Shown piece by piece: positions 10,137 to 21,759 of a stretch of 64,000 bases of DNA (its first letter is position 1; each line of letters starts with the position of its first letter). Source of the DNA: Spirochaeta lutea (GTDB lineage: Bacteria; Spirochaetota; Spirochaetia; DSM-27196; Salinispiraceae); assembly GCF_000758165.1 (NCBI RefSeq), contig NZ_JNUP01000072.1:40496-104495 (forward strand). Direction: 5' to 3'. The notes under the pieces were generated by a model, which worked only from the letters and a program-made list of their open reading frames with translations, was not told the DNA's origin and did no database searches. The translations under genes were made by a program, and so were the position numbers.

Positions 10137-10565
10137 TTACTGCTCCATATCAGGCCGCATTACGAACTTGGTCTTAATCGGCAGCTTCGAACCAGCCCGG
10201 GCCATCGCTTCTTGGGCGAGGCGCGGATCTACACCAGCTATTTCGAACATCACGGTGCCAGGCTTAACCACGGCAACCCACGTCTCCGGACTACCCTTTC
10301 CCTTACCCATTCGGGTTTCAGCAGGCTTCCTTGTATACGGTACATCGGGGAAAATTCTGATGTACACCTTACCACCACGCTTGATGTGCCGGGTCATAGC
10401 AATACGGGCAGCTTCAATTTGGCGATTCGTAATCCATTTATTTTCAAGACTCACTAAACCGAACTCACCATATGAAACAGAATTCCCTCTAGTTGCCTTA
10501 CCCAGTAAGGATGTGCCAACCTTTCGCTGACGTTTCCGATATTTAGTTCTCTTTGGGCTTAGCAT
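10137..10565 (-). CDS. rplP: 50S ribosomal protein L16
   Basis: L16 (142 residues), near the A-site tRNA elbow. [15 protein letters not shown] and [20 protein letters not shown] are diagnostic. It has standard order rpsC-rplP-rpmC. Confidence 0.97.
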   Translation of the reverse strand: MLSPKRTKYRKRQRKVGTSLLGKATRGNSVSYGEFGLVSLENKWITNRQIEAARIAMTRHIKRGGKVYIRIFPDVPYTRKPAETRMGKGKGSPETWVAVVKPGTVMFEIAGVDPRLAQEAMARAGSKLPIKTKFVMRPDMEQ

Positions 10566-10568
10566 GCT

Positions 10569-11270
10569 CTAACTCCTCGATCCACTTCGTTCACGCTTCT
10601 TGCGTACAACTTCGCCTGCATCTTCTTTGGTTTCCTTTTTGAGGACTTCACCCTTGAAGACCCATACCTTTACGCCAATCACACCGAAGGTAGTTTCTGC
10701 TTCTGCAAATCCATAATCGATGTTCGCTCGCAAGGTATGCAACGGCACTCTTCCTGCCATTTGGCTTTCGCTACGGCTCATTTCCGCACCACCCAAACGA
10801 CCAGCTATCAGAATCTTCACTCCCTGTGCCCCATGGCGCATAGCATTGCCAACAGACATTTTTAGGGTTCTTCGAAATGATGCTCGGGATTTCAATTGCC
10901 TGGCAACGTTCAATGCAATGATCTGTGCATCGACTTCAGGCTTTTTAATCTCTTTTATTTTAATTTGGATCTTCTTATCAATTTCTTTTTGCAAGATAGA
11001 TCCGATCTTCTCAATTGTTGCACCCTTCGTACCGATCAGTACGCCGGGGCGAGAGGTATGAATCACCAGGGTAACTCTTTGAGGATGCCTTATGAGTTCC
11101 ACATCGGAAATCTCAGCGTTTTTGCTCTCAGGAATCTTCTTCAATAACCGCCTGATCTTTAGATCTTCGTGCAGTGTATCAGCATACTCCCGGGGGTCAA
11201 CATACCATTTTGATCGCCAAGTCTGATTAATTCCAAGACGTAGGCCGATAGGATTAACTTTCTGTCCCAC
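10569..11270 (-). CDS. rpsC: 30S ribosomal protein S3
   Basis: S3 (233 residues), head protein at the mRNA entry channel. KH domain in the N-terminal half (GVLIGTKGATIEKI) and the C-terminal domain with RRTLKMSVGNAMRHGAQG. I chose GTG at 11268-11270 because the protein then begins with the family start VGQKVNPIGLRLG. A GGGGAG site lies six bases upstream, and the rplV stop ends one base before it. The frame remains open upstream to an ATG at 11297, inside rplV. Confidence 0.95.
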   Translation of the reverse strand: MGQKVNPIGLRLGINQTWRSKWYVDPREYADTLHEDLKIRRLLKKIPESKNAEISDVELIRHPQRVTLVIHTSRPGVLIGTKGATIEKIGSILQKEIDKKIQIKIKEIKKPEVDAQIIALNVARQLKSRASFRRTLKMSVGNAMRHGAQGVKILIAGRLGGAEMSRSESQMAGRVPLHTLRANIDYGFAEAETTFGVIGVKVWVFKGEVLKKETKEDAGEVVRKKRERSGSRS

Positions 11271-11271
11271 G

Positions 11272-11634
11272 TTATTCTCCCCTTCCTGTTTTTTCACCGA
11301 CTACAGCAGTAATATGACTCATTCGCTTTTGTAATATGTCAGCACGACCTCGTCCCCGTCGCCATATGCGCTTCATCCTCGGTCCCTCATCGATGTACAA
11401 TTCATTGACGTAGAGCATGTCTTCATCCAGGTTTTTATCCTGGTATAAAGCGTTAGATGCAGCCGAATGGACCACCTTCTTCAGAAGCTTTGCGCCCTTA
11501 TGGGGTAAATGATCTAGTATAGCCATAACCTCTGAATAGGGTTTGCGACGAACCTCGTTTGCCACACGACGAATTTTTGAAGGAGAAATAAGTACGTATT
11601 TAGCATGGGCACGGTAAGCTTTTTTTTCTGCCAT
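11272..11634 (-). CDS. rplV: 50S ribosomal protein L22
   Basis: L22 (120 residues); its long beta-hairpin lines the exit tunnel. KYVLISPSKIRRVANEVR and IDEGPRMKRIWRRGRGRAD are typical. The frame is open to 11748, but the start is placed at ATG 11632-11634 (MAEKKAYRAHAKY), six bases after AAGGGAG. The longer version would run into rpsS. Confidence 0.95.
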   Translation of the reverse strand: MAEKKAYRAHAKYVLISPSKIRRVANEVRRKPYSEVMAILDHLPHKGAKLLKKVVHSAASNALYQDKNLDEDMLYVNELYIDEGPRMKRIWRRGRGRADILQKRMSHITAVVGEKTGRGE

Positions 11635-11647
11635 TTCCATCTCCCTT

Positions 11648-11929
11648 TTACCGCTTTCCGGCTTTCTTATCCGAACCAGCGTGACCACGGAAGATTCTCG
11701 TAGGAGCAAACTCACCAAGCTTGTGCCCAACAAGATTCTCCGTGACATAAACAGGGACCCAAGTCTTCCCGTTATACACTGATACAGTCATACCAACCAT
11801 GTCAGGGATAATGGTAGATGATCGACTAAAGGTCTTGATCATCTTTTTATCACCGGACTTACTCATTTCGGTAACTTTTTTATATAGACTCTTTGCTATG
11901 AAGGGTCCTTTTTTTATTGACCTAGACAC
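11648..11929 (-). CDS. rpsS: 30S ribosomal protein S19
   Basis: S19 (93 residues), head protein forming a complex with S13. [28 protein letters not shown] and [11 protein letters not shown] are hallmark segments. Confidence 0.97.
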   Translation of the reverse strand: MSRSIKKGPFIAKSLYKKVTEMSKSGDKKMIKTFSRSSTIIPDMVGMTVSVYNGKTWVPVYVTENLVGHKLGEFAPTRIFRGHAGSDKKAGKR

Positions 11930-11938
11930 ATTGAACTC

Positions 11939-12763
11939 CTACTTTCTTCGTTTCACTATGAAACGACTAGACTGCTTCCGCTTCTTTCTGGTTTTATATC
12001 CCTTTGTAGGTACACCCCAAGGACTAACAGGATGTCGGCCACCAGACGTCCGCCCTTCACCACCACCATGGGGATGGTCAACAGGGTTCATAACAACACC
12101 ACGAACCTTAGGTCTATGACCAAGCCAGCGTGAACGCCCGGCTTTGCCGATAGAAACGTTCATGTGGTCTGCATTGCCAACAACTCCAAGAGTCGCAAAA
12201 CACTTTTTAAATACAAGACGAGTTTCCCCCGATGGCAGTCGAAGAGTAACATAGTCTTTTTCTTTTGCTACAATCGTGGCATAAGCGCCTGCGGATCGTG
12301 CCATTTGTCCCCCGCGACCGAGCTGCAATTCGATATTATGCACCTGAGAACCAAGAGGTATAAACTCAAGCTGCATAGAATTTCCAACCTTCGGCTCAAC
12401 AGAAACACCACTGATTATCTGATCCCCAGGAACCATTCCCTTTGGGGCGAGTATGTAACGCTTCTCGCCGTCGGCGTAATTCACAAGTGCGATATTAGCG
12501 GAGCGGTTCGGATCATATTCGATCGCAGCGATTTTACCAGGCACATCAAATTTCTGACGAGCAAAATCAATAGATCTGTATCTTTGCTTATGCCCGCCAC
12601 CTCGTCGCCGCACAGAAATTCTGCCACTGGCGCCTCTTCCTGCTTTTTGGGACTTACCTTTTGTAAGGTTTTTTTCGGGGCTACGTTTAGTAATCTCCGA
12701 AAAATCCAAGGCTGTTTTTTCCCGCATTCCAGGTGTAATCGGATTATAGGTTTTAATTCCCAT
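11939..12763 (-). CDS. rplB: 50S ribosomal protein L2
   Basis: L2 (274 residues), required for subunit joining and peptidyl transfer. The conserved His-containing loop [18 protein letters not shown] near the C-terminus is present, as is the N-terminal [14 protein letters not shown]. Confidence 0.98.
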   Translation of the reverse strand: MGIKTYNPITPGMREKTALDFSEITKRSPEKNLTKGKSQKAGRGASGRISVRRRGGGHKQRYRSIDFARQKFDVPGKIAAIEYDPNRSANIALVNYADGEKRYILAPKGMVPGDQIISGVSVEPKVGNSMQLEFIPLGSQVHNIELQLGRGGQMARSAGAYATIVAKEKDYVTLRLPSGETRLVFKKCFATLGVVGNADHMNVSIGKAGRSRWLGHRPKVRGVVMNPVDHPHGGGEGRTSGGRHPVSPWGVPTKGYKTRKKRKQSSRFIVKRRK

Positions 12764-12777
12764 CTTAAACTCCCAGC

Positions 12778-13068
12778 CTATGCGCCTTCAAAGACACTAA
12801 TGGTTTCTCCCTCTTTGAGGGTAACCACTGCTTTTTTCCACGAAGAAGTTTTACCCGCTGCTTGACGCAATCTTTTGGGTTTTCCCTTCACATTAACAAC
12901 ATTACAGGCAATAGGATTAACTTTAAAAAGTGATTTGATTGCCTCTTCAACCTGTATTTTGTTCGCTCTCTTATCAACAACAAAGGTGTACTTACCAAGC
13001 TCACGCTCCGCTGAGGATTTTTCAGTTACAATCGGTGCGATTATTATCTGATCGGGTCTCATTTTCAT
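12778..13068 (-). CDS. rplW: 50S ribosomal protein L23
   Basis: L23 (96 residues), tunnel-exit protein and docking site for trigger factor and [22 protein letters not shown] and [12 protein letters not shown] are typical. It lies between rplD and rplB. Confidence 0.96.
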   Translation of the reverse strand: MKMRPDQIIIAPIVTEKSSAERELGKYTFVVDKRANKIQVEEAIKSLFKVNPIACNVVNVKGKPKRLRQAAGKTSSWKKAVVTLKEGETISVFEGA

Positions 13069-13079
13069 ACTCCTCTACA

Positions 13080-13733
13080 TTAGGCGGAAGCCGTTGTAGT
13101 GCTTTTTTTTGCATCACCGTAAAACTCATTCAGCTTTAGGGCAGCACTTTCAAGAACCACAACCTGCTTAGCATAAAATAAATCATGAGCCCGCAGCCGA
13201 TTGTAGGATAATGATTTCAGCCAAGGAATATTTCTTCCAGCTCGCTTAACCATCTGATCCTCATCACGGATAATCAAAACCGCCCTCTCCGCAGGAATGA
13301 TATTCTTTAAAATCTCATTAAGAGTCTTGGTTTTACCTTTACCAACCTGCAGATCCTCAAGCACAATTAATGTATCATTCTTCGTCTTGAGACTAAGAAG
13401 AGACTTCATAGCAAGACGCTTAATTTTCCGAGGAAGTGAGTATCCGTAGTCACGTGGTTGCGGACCATGGGAAATACCTCCACCCACCCATACAGGTGAT
13501 TGTTTTCTACCTGCGCGGGCTCTTCCTGTACCTTTTTGTTTCCAAGGTTTTTTATGACTTCCAGCAACCTGGCTTCTAGTCTTTGTACTCGCATTACCAA
13601 CACGCAGGTTAGCAAGTTCATTCCGGATAGCGTGATATATCGATCCGTCACTAACTTCGCGGTTAAATACCGAGTCATCGAGCTGGATGGTCTTAACTTC
13701 TTTTCCTTCTTTAGAAAGGACCTTCTTGTCCAT
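13080..13733 (-). CDS. rplD: 50S ribosomal protein L4
   Basis: L4 (217 residues) with an extended loop in the exit tunnel (KKPWKQKGTGRARAGRKQSP). In enterobacteria it also represses the S10 operon; whether it does here cannot be seen. Confidence 0.96.
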   Translation of the reverse strand: MDKKVLSKEGKEVKTIQLDDSVFNREVSDGSIYHAIRNELANLRVGNASTKTRSQVAGSHKKPWKQKGTGRARAGRKQSPVWVGGGISHGPQPRDYGYSLPRKIKRLAMKSLLSLKTKNDTLIVLEDLQVGKGKTKTLNEILKNIIPAERAVLIIRDEDQMVKRAGRNIPWLKSLSYNRLRAHDLFYAKQVVVLESAALKLNEFYGDAKKSTTTASA

Positions 13734-13744
13734 GATCTCCTACC

Positions 13745-14368
13745 TTAACCTTTCTTCTTAGCCTTTGCTAAAACCAGATACGTGTTTTTGCGCCCAGGAA
13801 CTGCGCCTTTAACAAGAATGACCTGTTTCTCAGCATCAACCTTGACTACGCGCAGGTTCTGTACGGTGACGCGATCAAATCCCATGCGTCCTGACATCTT
13901 AAGACCTTTAATAGTCTTGCTTGGATAGGCTGACTGTCCGGTTGAACCGTTTTCTCTATGAAACTTTGATCCATGGGTCTTACGACCACCGCCGAATCCC
14001 CATCGCTTCATCACCCCTTGAGTGCCCTTACCTTTAGAGGTACCGGTCACGTCGATAAATGAAACATCTTCAAAGAGCTCAACTCCAAGTACATCACCAG
14101 GATTTGTATCCTTCTCAAAGTCACGCATCTCGATAAGGCATTTCTGAGGTTTTGCTCCATCCTTGAACTGACCTGAATACGGCTTTGCTGCACGTGATTC
14201 CTTCATTTCGTCAGTACCAAGAATGACTGCGCTGTATCCGTCCCTATCGGGTACACGGTGCCCAATAACCAGGTTGGGCTCTACACGCACAACGGTAACG
14301 GGAGTAACCTTTCCCTTTTCATCAAAAACTTGGGTCATTCCGACCTTTTTTCCAATAAGCCCTATCAT
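13745..14368 (-). CDS. rplC: 50S ribosomal protein L3
   Basis: L3 (207 residues), close to the peptidyl-transferase centre. [20 protein letters not shown] opens the protein; [20 protein letters not shown] is the conserved extension. Start ATG at 14366-14368 behind GAGGAAAAG; the frame extends four codons further to a TTG, which I regard as unused. Confidence 0.96.
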   Translation of the reverse strand: MIGLIGKKVGMTQVFDEKGKVTPVTVVRVEPNLVIGHRVPDRDGYSAVILGTDEMKESRAAKPYSGQFKDGAKPQKCLIEMRDFEKDTNPGDVLGVELFEDVSFIDVTGTSKGKGTQGVMKRWGFGGGRKTHGSKFHRENGSTGQSAYPSKTIKGLKMSGRMGFDRVTVQNLRVVKVDAEKQVILVKGAVPGRKNTYLVLAKAKKKG

Positions 14369-14399
14369 TCTTTTCCTCAATATCTTACGTATGTATGCT

Positions 14400-14708
14400 T
14401 TACTGCTTGATCTCTACGTCCACACCAGCTGGAAGTTCAAGCTTCATGAGCGCATCCATTACCGCAGAAGTCGGCTCAATGATATCAATCAGCCGCTTAT
14501 GGGTTCGCATCTCGAACTGCTCACGGGACTTCTTATTTACGTGCGGCGACCGGAGGACAGTAAACTTGTTTATCCGGGTAGGTAATGGAATAGGGCCTGA
14601 TACCTTTGCACCAGACTTCTGAACGGTTTGTACGATTGATTTCGCACTCTGATCAATTAACTCGACATCAAAGCCACGAAGCCGCACCCGAATCTTTTCC
14701 TTAGACAT
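14400..14708 (-). CDS. rpsJ: 30S ribosomal protein S10
   Basis: S10 (102 residues), head protein and the NusE transcription antitermination factor. [20 protein letters not shown] and [20 protein letters not shown] are signature segments. Its GGAGG ribosome site directly abuts the T-run of the hairpin at 14718-14754. Expression may therefore depend on read-through from tuf or on a promoter not recognised here. Confidence 0.97.
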   Translation of the reverse strand: MSKEKIRVRLRGFDVELIDQSAKSIVQTVQKSGAKVSGPIPLPTRINKFTVLRSPHVNKKSREQFEMRTHKRLIDIIEPTSAVMDALMKLELPAGVDVEIKQ

Positions 14709-14717
14709 TATTCCTCC

Positions 14718-14754
14718 AAAAAAGGGGGGATTTCTTCACCGGGAAGAAATCCCC
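14718..14754 (-). terminator. Terminator-like hairpin between tuf and rpsJ
   Basis: An 11-bp perfect stem (14726-14736 with 14744-14754, 7-nt loop) is followed on the minus strand by CC and six T, then at once by GGAGG of rpsJ. It starts 18 bp after the tuf stop. It probably ends part of the transcripts from the tuf promoter. Confidence 0.82.
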
Positions 14755-14771
14755 ACTCACAACAATCGTTA

Positions 14772-15962
<1,191 letters not shown>

Positions 15963-16419
15963 TACGCCCTCCTCACAGAATCGTAACGAAAATGTAATAT
16001 TTTGAACCTAAAACCAGGAGCCCCACGGGTCTGATATAGGCTACTTTGTCGAATAATGATTAATATACAGGTGGGTAAACGCAGACAACCCGTTCCGATA
16101 TTATAATCAGAGCTTTGTCTGTCAAGATAATCACCATAGTAACCAGAGGAACGTCTGATAATAACCAGCGTTCTTTGTTATCCGCGCAGCCGAAACTGAC
16201 AGTTGGTTCACACGGCAACCACCTTACCACCCTTTATAATCAGTACCGCCAAGCGCCTGATCAGTAACACCGATTGGTTCGACTTTGGCCTTTAGGATGA
16301 TTGGTTTGGTTGATCTAAAGGCAATATGCCCTGGCGATCGTCCTCAGCTTCATGCTGAGACCAATATGTCAGGCAGGATACCAAAGGGCTCCTGCCTTGT
16401 CAATCCTTTACAGTAGAAT
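15963..16419 (-). other. 457-bp rpsG-tuf spacer with structured leader
   Basis: No gene seen here, where fusA would normally stand. On the minus strand the spacer contains a possible upstream promoter (TTGACA at 16398-16403, 17 bp, TATCCT at 16375-16380). It then holds three inverted repeats: 16372-16378 with 16390-16396; 16343-16348 with 16354-16359; and 8-bp arms 16288-16295 with 16315-16322. The main tuf promoter follows. The repeats could form a leader or small RNA. No match to the C-terminal part of EF-G was seen, so this is not an obvious fusA remnant. Confidence 0.55.
16098..16125 (-). promoter_or_regulatory. Main tuf promoter
   Basis: The -35 hexamer TTGACA (16120-16125) is perfect. 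The -10 is TAATAT (16098-16103, 16-bp spacer) or the overlapping TATAAT (16100-16105, 14-bp spacer). The leader to the tuf ATG would be about 130 nt. Confidence 0.8.
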
Positions 16420-17279
<860 letters not shown>

Positions 17280-17398
17280 GAGTATACAACTCCCTCTTTA
17301 CTAATTGCCTTAGCAAGGCTGTTTTTCAAATAAACCCCGGAATATATAAACTACCCTCGAGTCAGCACGTTTATTTGATTAAATTGATATGAGCCTGC

Positions 17399-17428
17399 AA
17401 TGTAGCAGGCATCATACTGTCCTGTCAA
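17399..17428 (-). promoter_or_regulatory. rpsL promoter
   Basis: TTGACA (17423-17428), 18-bp spacer, TACATT (17399-17404), about 120 bp before the rpsL ATG. It lies directly after a hairpin overlapping the rpoC stop codon (arms of ATAGGG and AACCC type), which has no T-run. Confidence 0.7.
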
Positions 17429-17456
17429 GCATAGGGAACCCCCCGAGGGTTAGACC

Positions 17457-20400
17457 CTATGATTCATCATCATCTTCATCGTCTTGGCTGTTCACCTCAC
17501 CGGGTTGAGCAGTTACCTTCTCTCGCTCCCGCGCCTCGACAATCTGTGCAACGTGGGCATCTAAATCCTCCCGCTGCTCGTCATAGAGCTTAATATTCTT
17601 GTATGCACGCATTCCGGTACCGGCGGGAATTAATCGACCAATAATGACATTCTCCTTCAATCCCCGGAGATGATCCACAGATCCCGCGATGGCAGCATTG
17701 GTAAGTACCCTGGTCGTCTCTTGGAAGGATGCAGCCGAGAAGAAGCTATCAATATTTAAACTGGCCCGTGTGATTCCAAGGAGTAAGGGCTTCGCAACGG
17801 CCGGGAGACCACCCTCACGTTCAACGCGCCGGTTTTCTTCAAGGAACTTGGACTTATCAACCTGTTGCCCAAAGATGAAATTGGTATCTCCGACCTTGAC
17901 GATCTCAACCTTTCTCATCATCTGGCGAATGATAACACCGATATGTTTGTCATTGATATCTACGCCCTGTAGACGGTAAACCTCCTGGACCTCATTCATC
18001 AAGAATCGCTGTAGAGCATTCTCTCCAAGAATCTGAAGGATGTCATGAGGATCACGGGCACCATCACTCAAGGGCTCACCGGCTTCTACAAGGTCACCTT
18101 GACGAACCAGAAGGTGACGCCCCATTGGAATGAGATGTTTATGCTCTTTCCCATGGGCGTCTACAACCCTGATATCCCGTTTTGACTTAACAATACCGTT
18201 AAACTTAACCTCCCCAGAAACAGCAGAAAGTACCGCTGCGACCTTAGGGCGCCGGGCTTCAAAAAGCTCACCGATTCTCGGCAATCCTCCGGTAATATCG
18301 CTTGTTTTCACAGATTCTTTGAGCAGCTTGGCCAAGACTCGACCGGCCTTAATATCATCACCCTCATCTACACTGAGGTAAGCACCGCCGGGAAGGAAGT
18401 AGGTAACAAGATCTTCGCCCTCTTCATTCCTAAGAACAATGCGAGGCTGTAAGCTTTCCACGGTGTTCTCAGCGATCTTTTTTTCGATCCTTCCGGTATC
18501 CTCGTTCACCTCTTCCTTGAGGGTATTTTTGTCAATATCCTCGAAGTGAACAGTACCAGCATGCTCGGCCAAGATCGGCTCGGAGAAGGGGTCGAAGGTA
18601 GCTATGGACTGATCAGCTGGAACAATATCCCCCTCAGACACCAGGAGCTCTGCTCCGTTTCTAATTTCATGACGCTGCTCCTGGCCGATTAGGTACAGGA
18701 GTTTTCCCCTCAGCATGGCATACGCATTGTCTTTGGAGAGAATCTTATCGCCCTTACGCTCGAGTATTTCCTGTCCTTTTATGACCTTGTCACCATCTTT
18801 TACCAAGGCTTTGTCACCATCTTTTATATCGATGGTTTCCAATACCTTGCTAACCAGGATAAAGCCCTTCCGGGTGAACAAGCGGTCACCGTTGTCAAGA
18901 ACAACCGTACTCCCTTGCACTTCTCGAATTACAACCGGATACTTGAGGTAGGTTCTGTTTTCTTCAGATGCCTTGGTTGCGGCACCACCGATATGGAAGG
19001 TACGCATGGTAAGCTGGGTACCCGGCTGACCAATCGATTGAGCAGCGATTATGCCTACAGCCTCTCCAATGTTTACCGTTTTGTTGGTGGCGAGATTTCG
19101 ACCATAACACTTCTGACACACCCCGTACTTGGATTCGCAGGTCAAAACGGTTCGGATACGGACCGATTCAATCCCCGCTTCCTCGATGGCGTCCGCGATG
19201 TCCTCGGTGATTTCCTCGTTTACATCTACCAGAATATCGCCGCTAATGGGATGTTTAACCCGCTCAATGGTGAAACGTCCTACAATTCGTTCCCGGAGGG
19301 ATTCAACCACCTCTTCTCCGTCTTTTAACGCGGTGTACTGGATACCGTTAATGGTTCCACAGTCTTCTTCATTTACAACGACATCCTGGGCTATATCAAC
19401 CAATCTTCGGGTCAGGTATCCGGCATCAGCTGTTTTCAACGCGGTATCAGCCAATCCCTTACGAGCACCGTTGGTAGAAATAAAGAACTCAATTACTGAA
19501 AGGCCTTCTTTAAAGTTTGATCGGATGGGAAGCTCAATAATCTCCCCGTTCGGCTTAGCCATCAATCCGCGCATACCAGCCAGCTGTCGAATCTGGCTTC
19601 GTGAACCACGTGCACCTGAGTTAGCCATCATAAAGACCGGATTGAATCCTTGGCGATCCTTTTTCAAATGGTCCATCATTTCATTGGTTAACTCTTCATT
19701 GGTTTTTGACCAAACCTCTACGACCCGGTTATAGCGCTCATCCTGGGTTATATGTCCCTGGAGATACTGGTTCTGAATTGCAAGAACCTCGTTATTAGCG
19801 CGATCAATCATGGCGGGCTTCGAGTCAGGCACCATTATGTCTTCTACACCAATAGTTGCCCCGAATACTGTGGCATACCGGAATCCGAGATCTTTTACAG
19901 CATCAAGCATTCGTACGGTAACCGCCGGCCCTTTTTTCTCGTATACCTCGGAGATCAATCCACGGAGTTCTTTATCACCCATTTGGTAGTTCACATACTC
20001 AACCTCCGGGGGTAATCCTTCATTTAGAATCACCCTTCCTGGGGTAGTTTCAATCAGCTCACCGTTATGGGTAAGCTTAACGAGAGCATGGTAATCCACA
20101 GCACCGATTTCCAGGGCATAAATGACCTCATCGATACTGGCAAAGCGCTTACCCTCACCCTTTACACCTTCCCTGGAACGGGTCAGGTAATAAATTCCGA
20201 GAACCATGTCCTGGGAGGGGAAAACGATTGGTTTTCCATTCGCAGGATTCAAAAGGTTCCGGCTTGAGAGCATGAGGGTCCAGCACTCAATCTGAGCCGC
20301 TTGCGTCAAGGGAACGTGAACAGCCATCTGGTCGCCATCAAAGTCGGCATTGTAGGCATGACACACCAGAGGGTGAAGCTTTATTGCCTTACCTCCCACA

Positions 20401-21689
20401 AGCACCGGTTCAAATGCCTGGATCCCGAGACGGTGAAGAGTCGGTGCACGGTTCAGAAGGACGGGATGCTCCTTTACAACCTCATCTAAAACAGCCCACA
20501 CCTCCGGCGTTTCTTGCTCGACCAGGGTTTTAGCTCTCTTGATATTGTATACTACGTCCTTCTCTACGAGTTTCTTCATAATAAAGGGCTTATACAGCTC
20601 AAGAGCCATCTTGGTGGGAAGACCACATTGATGCAGTTTTAGGTCGGGCCCAACAACGATTACAGAACGGCCGGAATAATCCACCCGTTTCCCCAACAGA
20701 TTTTGCCGGAACCGTCCTTGCTTACCCTTCAGCATATCGGAGAGGGATTTCAATGGACGGTTGGATGCACCCTTCACAACCCTTTTCTTTTTACTATTAT
20801 CAAATAAGGCATCAACCGCTTCCTGGAGCATTCGCTTTTCGTTGCGGATGATAATGTCCGGTGCGTTTAGATTCATCAGACGCTTTAACCGGTTATTCCG
20901 GTTGATAACTCGTCGGTAGAGGTCGTTCAAATCGGATGTGGCGAAACGCCCCCCGTCCAACTGAACCATAGGGCGTAATTCGGGAGGAATTACCGGAATT
21001 ACGCTCAAGATCATCCAATCGGGTCTATTCTTGGAGTCCCTAAAGTTCTCAACAATTTCAATTCGCTTCAGTAATCGCTTATCAGCCTTGGCACCCTTTT
21101 CTATCATAGTGGATCGCAGCTCAGCTGAGAGGCCTTCCAGATCAAGGTTTTCTAATAGAGTCTTGATGGCCTCTGCTCCGATACCTGCGGAGAAGGACAT
21201 TCCATAGCGTTCCTTGGCCTCGGCGTATTCTTCCTCCGTCAGAAGCTGCATCTGCTTAAGGTCAGTATCACCTGGATCGATTACGATGTACTTTTCGTAG
21301 TACAGAATTGAGCGCAGCGCTGCAATGGTAAGATCAAGCAACAATCCCATACGGCTCGGGACTGAACGGTAATACCAGATATGGCTTACCGGTGAAGCCA
21401 GCTCGATATGACCCATGCGTTCACGCCGAACCTTGGGGTGGGTCACCTCTACCCCACAACGATCACAAATGACACCTTTATATCTGATGGATTTGAACTT
21501 CCCGCAATAGCACTCCCATTCCTTGGTGGTACCAAAGATTCTCTCACAAAAAAGACCATCTTTTTCTGGCCGCAGCGTACGGTAGTTAATCGTCTCAGGC
21601 TTCTTAACCTCTCCATAACTCCATGACCGGATCTGATCCGGAGAGGCCAGTTTTATCATTATACTGTCGAAATCCTGAATTTCCCTCAT
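17457..21689 (-). CDS. rpoC: DNA-directed RNA polymerase subunit beta'
   Basis: Catalytic subunit of RNA polymerase (1410 residues). The first zinc site lies near residue 60 (CYCG...CDRCG). The catalytic magnesium loop [12 protein letters not shown] is intact, and the second zinc site is [13 protein letters not shown]. The trigger-loop and bridge-helix regions are present. The C-terminus is an acidic tail rich in Asp/Glu. The opening [18 protein letters not shown] and absence of large lineage insertions are spirochaete-like. GGGAGG precedes the ATG. Confidence 0.98.
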   Translation of the reverse strand: MREIQDFDSIMIKLASPDQIRSWSYGEVKKPETINYRTLRPEKDGLFCERIFGTTKEWECYCGKFKSIRYKGVICDRCGVEVTHPKVRRERMGHIELASPVSHIWYYRSVPSRMGLLLDLTIAALRSILYYEKYIVIDPGDTDLKQMQLLTEEEYAEAKERYGMSFSAGIGAEAIKTLLENLDLEGLSAELRSTMIEKGAKADKRLLKRIEIVENFRDSKNRPDWMILSVIPVIPPELRPMVQLDGGRFATSDLNDLYRRVINRNNRLKRLMNLNAPDIIIRNEKRMLQEAVDALFDNSKKKRVVKGASNRPLKSLSDMLKGKQGRFRQNLLGKRVDYSGRSVIVVGPDLKLHQCGLPTKMALELYKPFIMKKLVEKDVVYNIKRAKTLVEQETPEVWAVLDEVVKEHPVLLNRAPTLHRLGIQAFEPVLVGGKAIKLHPLVCHAYNADFDGDQMAVHVPLTQAAQIECWTLMLSSRNLLNPANGKPIVFPSQDMVLGIYYLTRSREGVKGEGKRFASIDEVIYALEIGAVDYHALVKLTHNGELIETTPGRVILNEGLPPEVEYVNYQMGDKELRGLISEVYEKKGPAVTVRMLDAVKDLGFRYATVFGATIGVEDIMVPDSKPAMIDRANNEVLAIQNQYLQGHITQDERYNRVVEVWSKTNEELTNEMMDHLKKDRQGFNPVFMMANSGARGSRSQIRQLAGMRGLMAKPNGEIIELPIRSNFKEGLSVIEFFISTNGARKGLADTALKTADAGYLTRRLVDIAQDVVVNEEDCGTINGIQYTALKDGEEVVESLRERIVGRFTIERVKHPISGDILVDVNEEITEDIADAIEEAGIESVRIRTVLTCESKYGVCQKCYGRNLATNKTVNIGEAVGIIAAQSIGQPGTQLTMRTFHIGGAATKASEENRTYLKYPVVIREVQGSTVVLDNGDRLFTRKGFILVSKVLETIDIKDGDKALVKDGDKVIKGQEILERKGDKILSKDNAYAMLRGKLLYLIGQEQRHEIRNGAELLVSEGDIVPADQSIATFDPFSEPILAEHAGTVHFEDIDKNTLKEEVNEDTGRIEKKIAENTVESLQPRIVLRNEEGEDLVTYFLPGGAYLSVDEGDDIKAGRVLAKLLKESVKTSDITGGLPRIGELFEARRPKVAAVLSAVSGEVKFNGIVKSKRDIRVVDAHGKEHKHLIPMGRHLLVRQGDLVEAGEPLSDGARDPHDILQILGENALQRFLMNEVQEVYRLQGVDINDKHIGVIIRQMMRKVEIVKVGDTNFIFGQQVDKSKFLEENRRVEREGGLPAVAKPLLLGITRASLNIDSFFSAASFQETTRVLTNAAIAGSVDHLRGLKENVIIGRLIPAGTGMRAYKNIKLYDEQREDLDAHVAQIVEAREREKVTAQPGEVNSQDDEDDDES

Positions 21690-21710
21690 GTATCCTCCCT
21701 AATTGGTAAG

Positions 21711-21744
21711 AAAAACGCCGGTGGTTTCAAAACTACCCACCGGC
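21711..21744 (-). terminator. Terminator-like hairpin between rpoB and rpoC
   Basis: An 8-bp GC-rich stem (21717-21724 with 21737-21744) is followed on the minus strand by G and five T, then shortly by the rpoC ribosome site. A second GC-rich palindrome overlaps its 5' side, so alternative pairings are possible. It lies 16 bp after the rpoB stop. Confidence 0.65.
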
Positions 21745-21759
21745 CAAATATCCGGCGTA

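Noticed and set aside
12164-12865. A 233-codon plus-strand frame opposite rplB/rplW
   Set aside because: Crosses two certain genes in antisense and has no recognisable product.
16240-16350. Short minus-strand frame in the tuf leader ending GGTDYKGW
   Set aside because: Looks protein-like for some 35 codons but has no start codon, stops lie just upstream, and it does not match EF-G.
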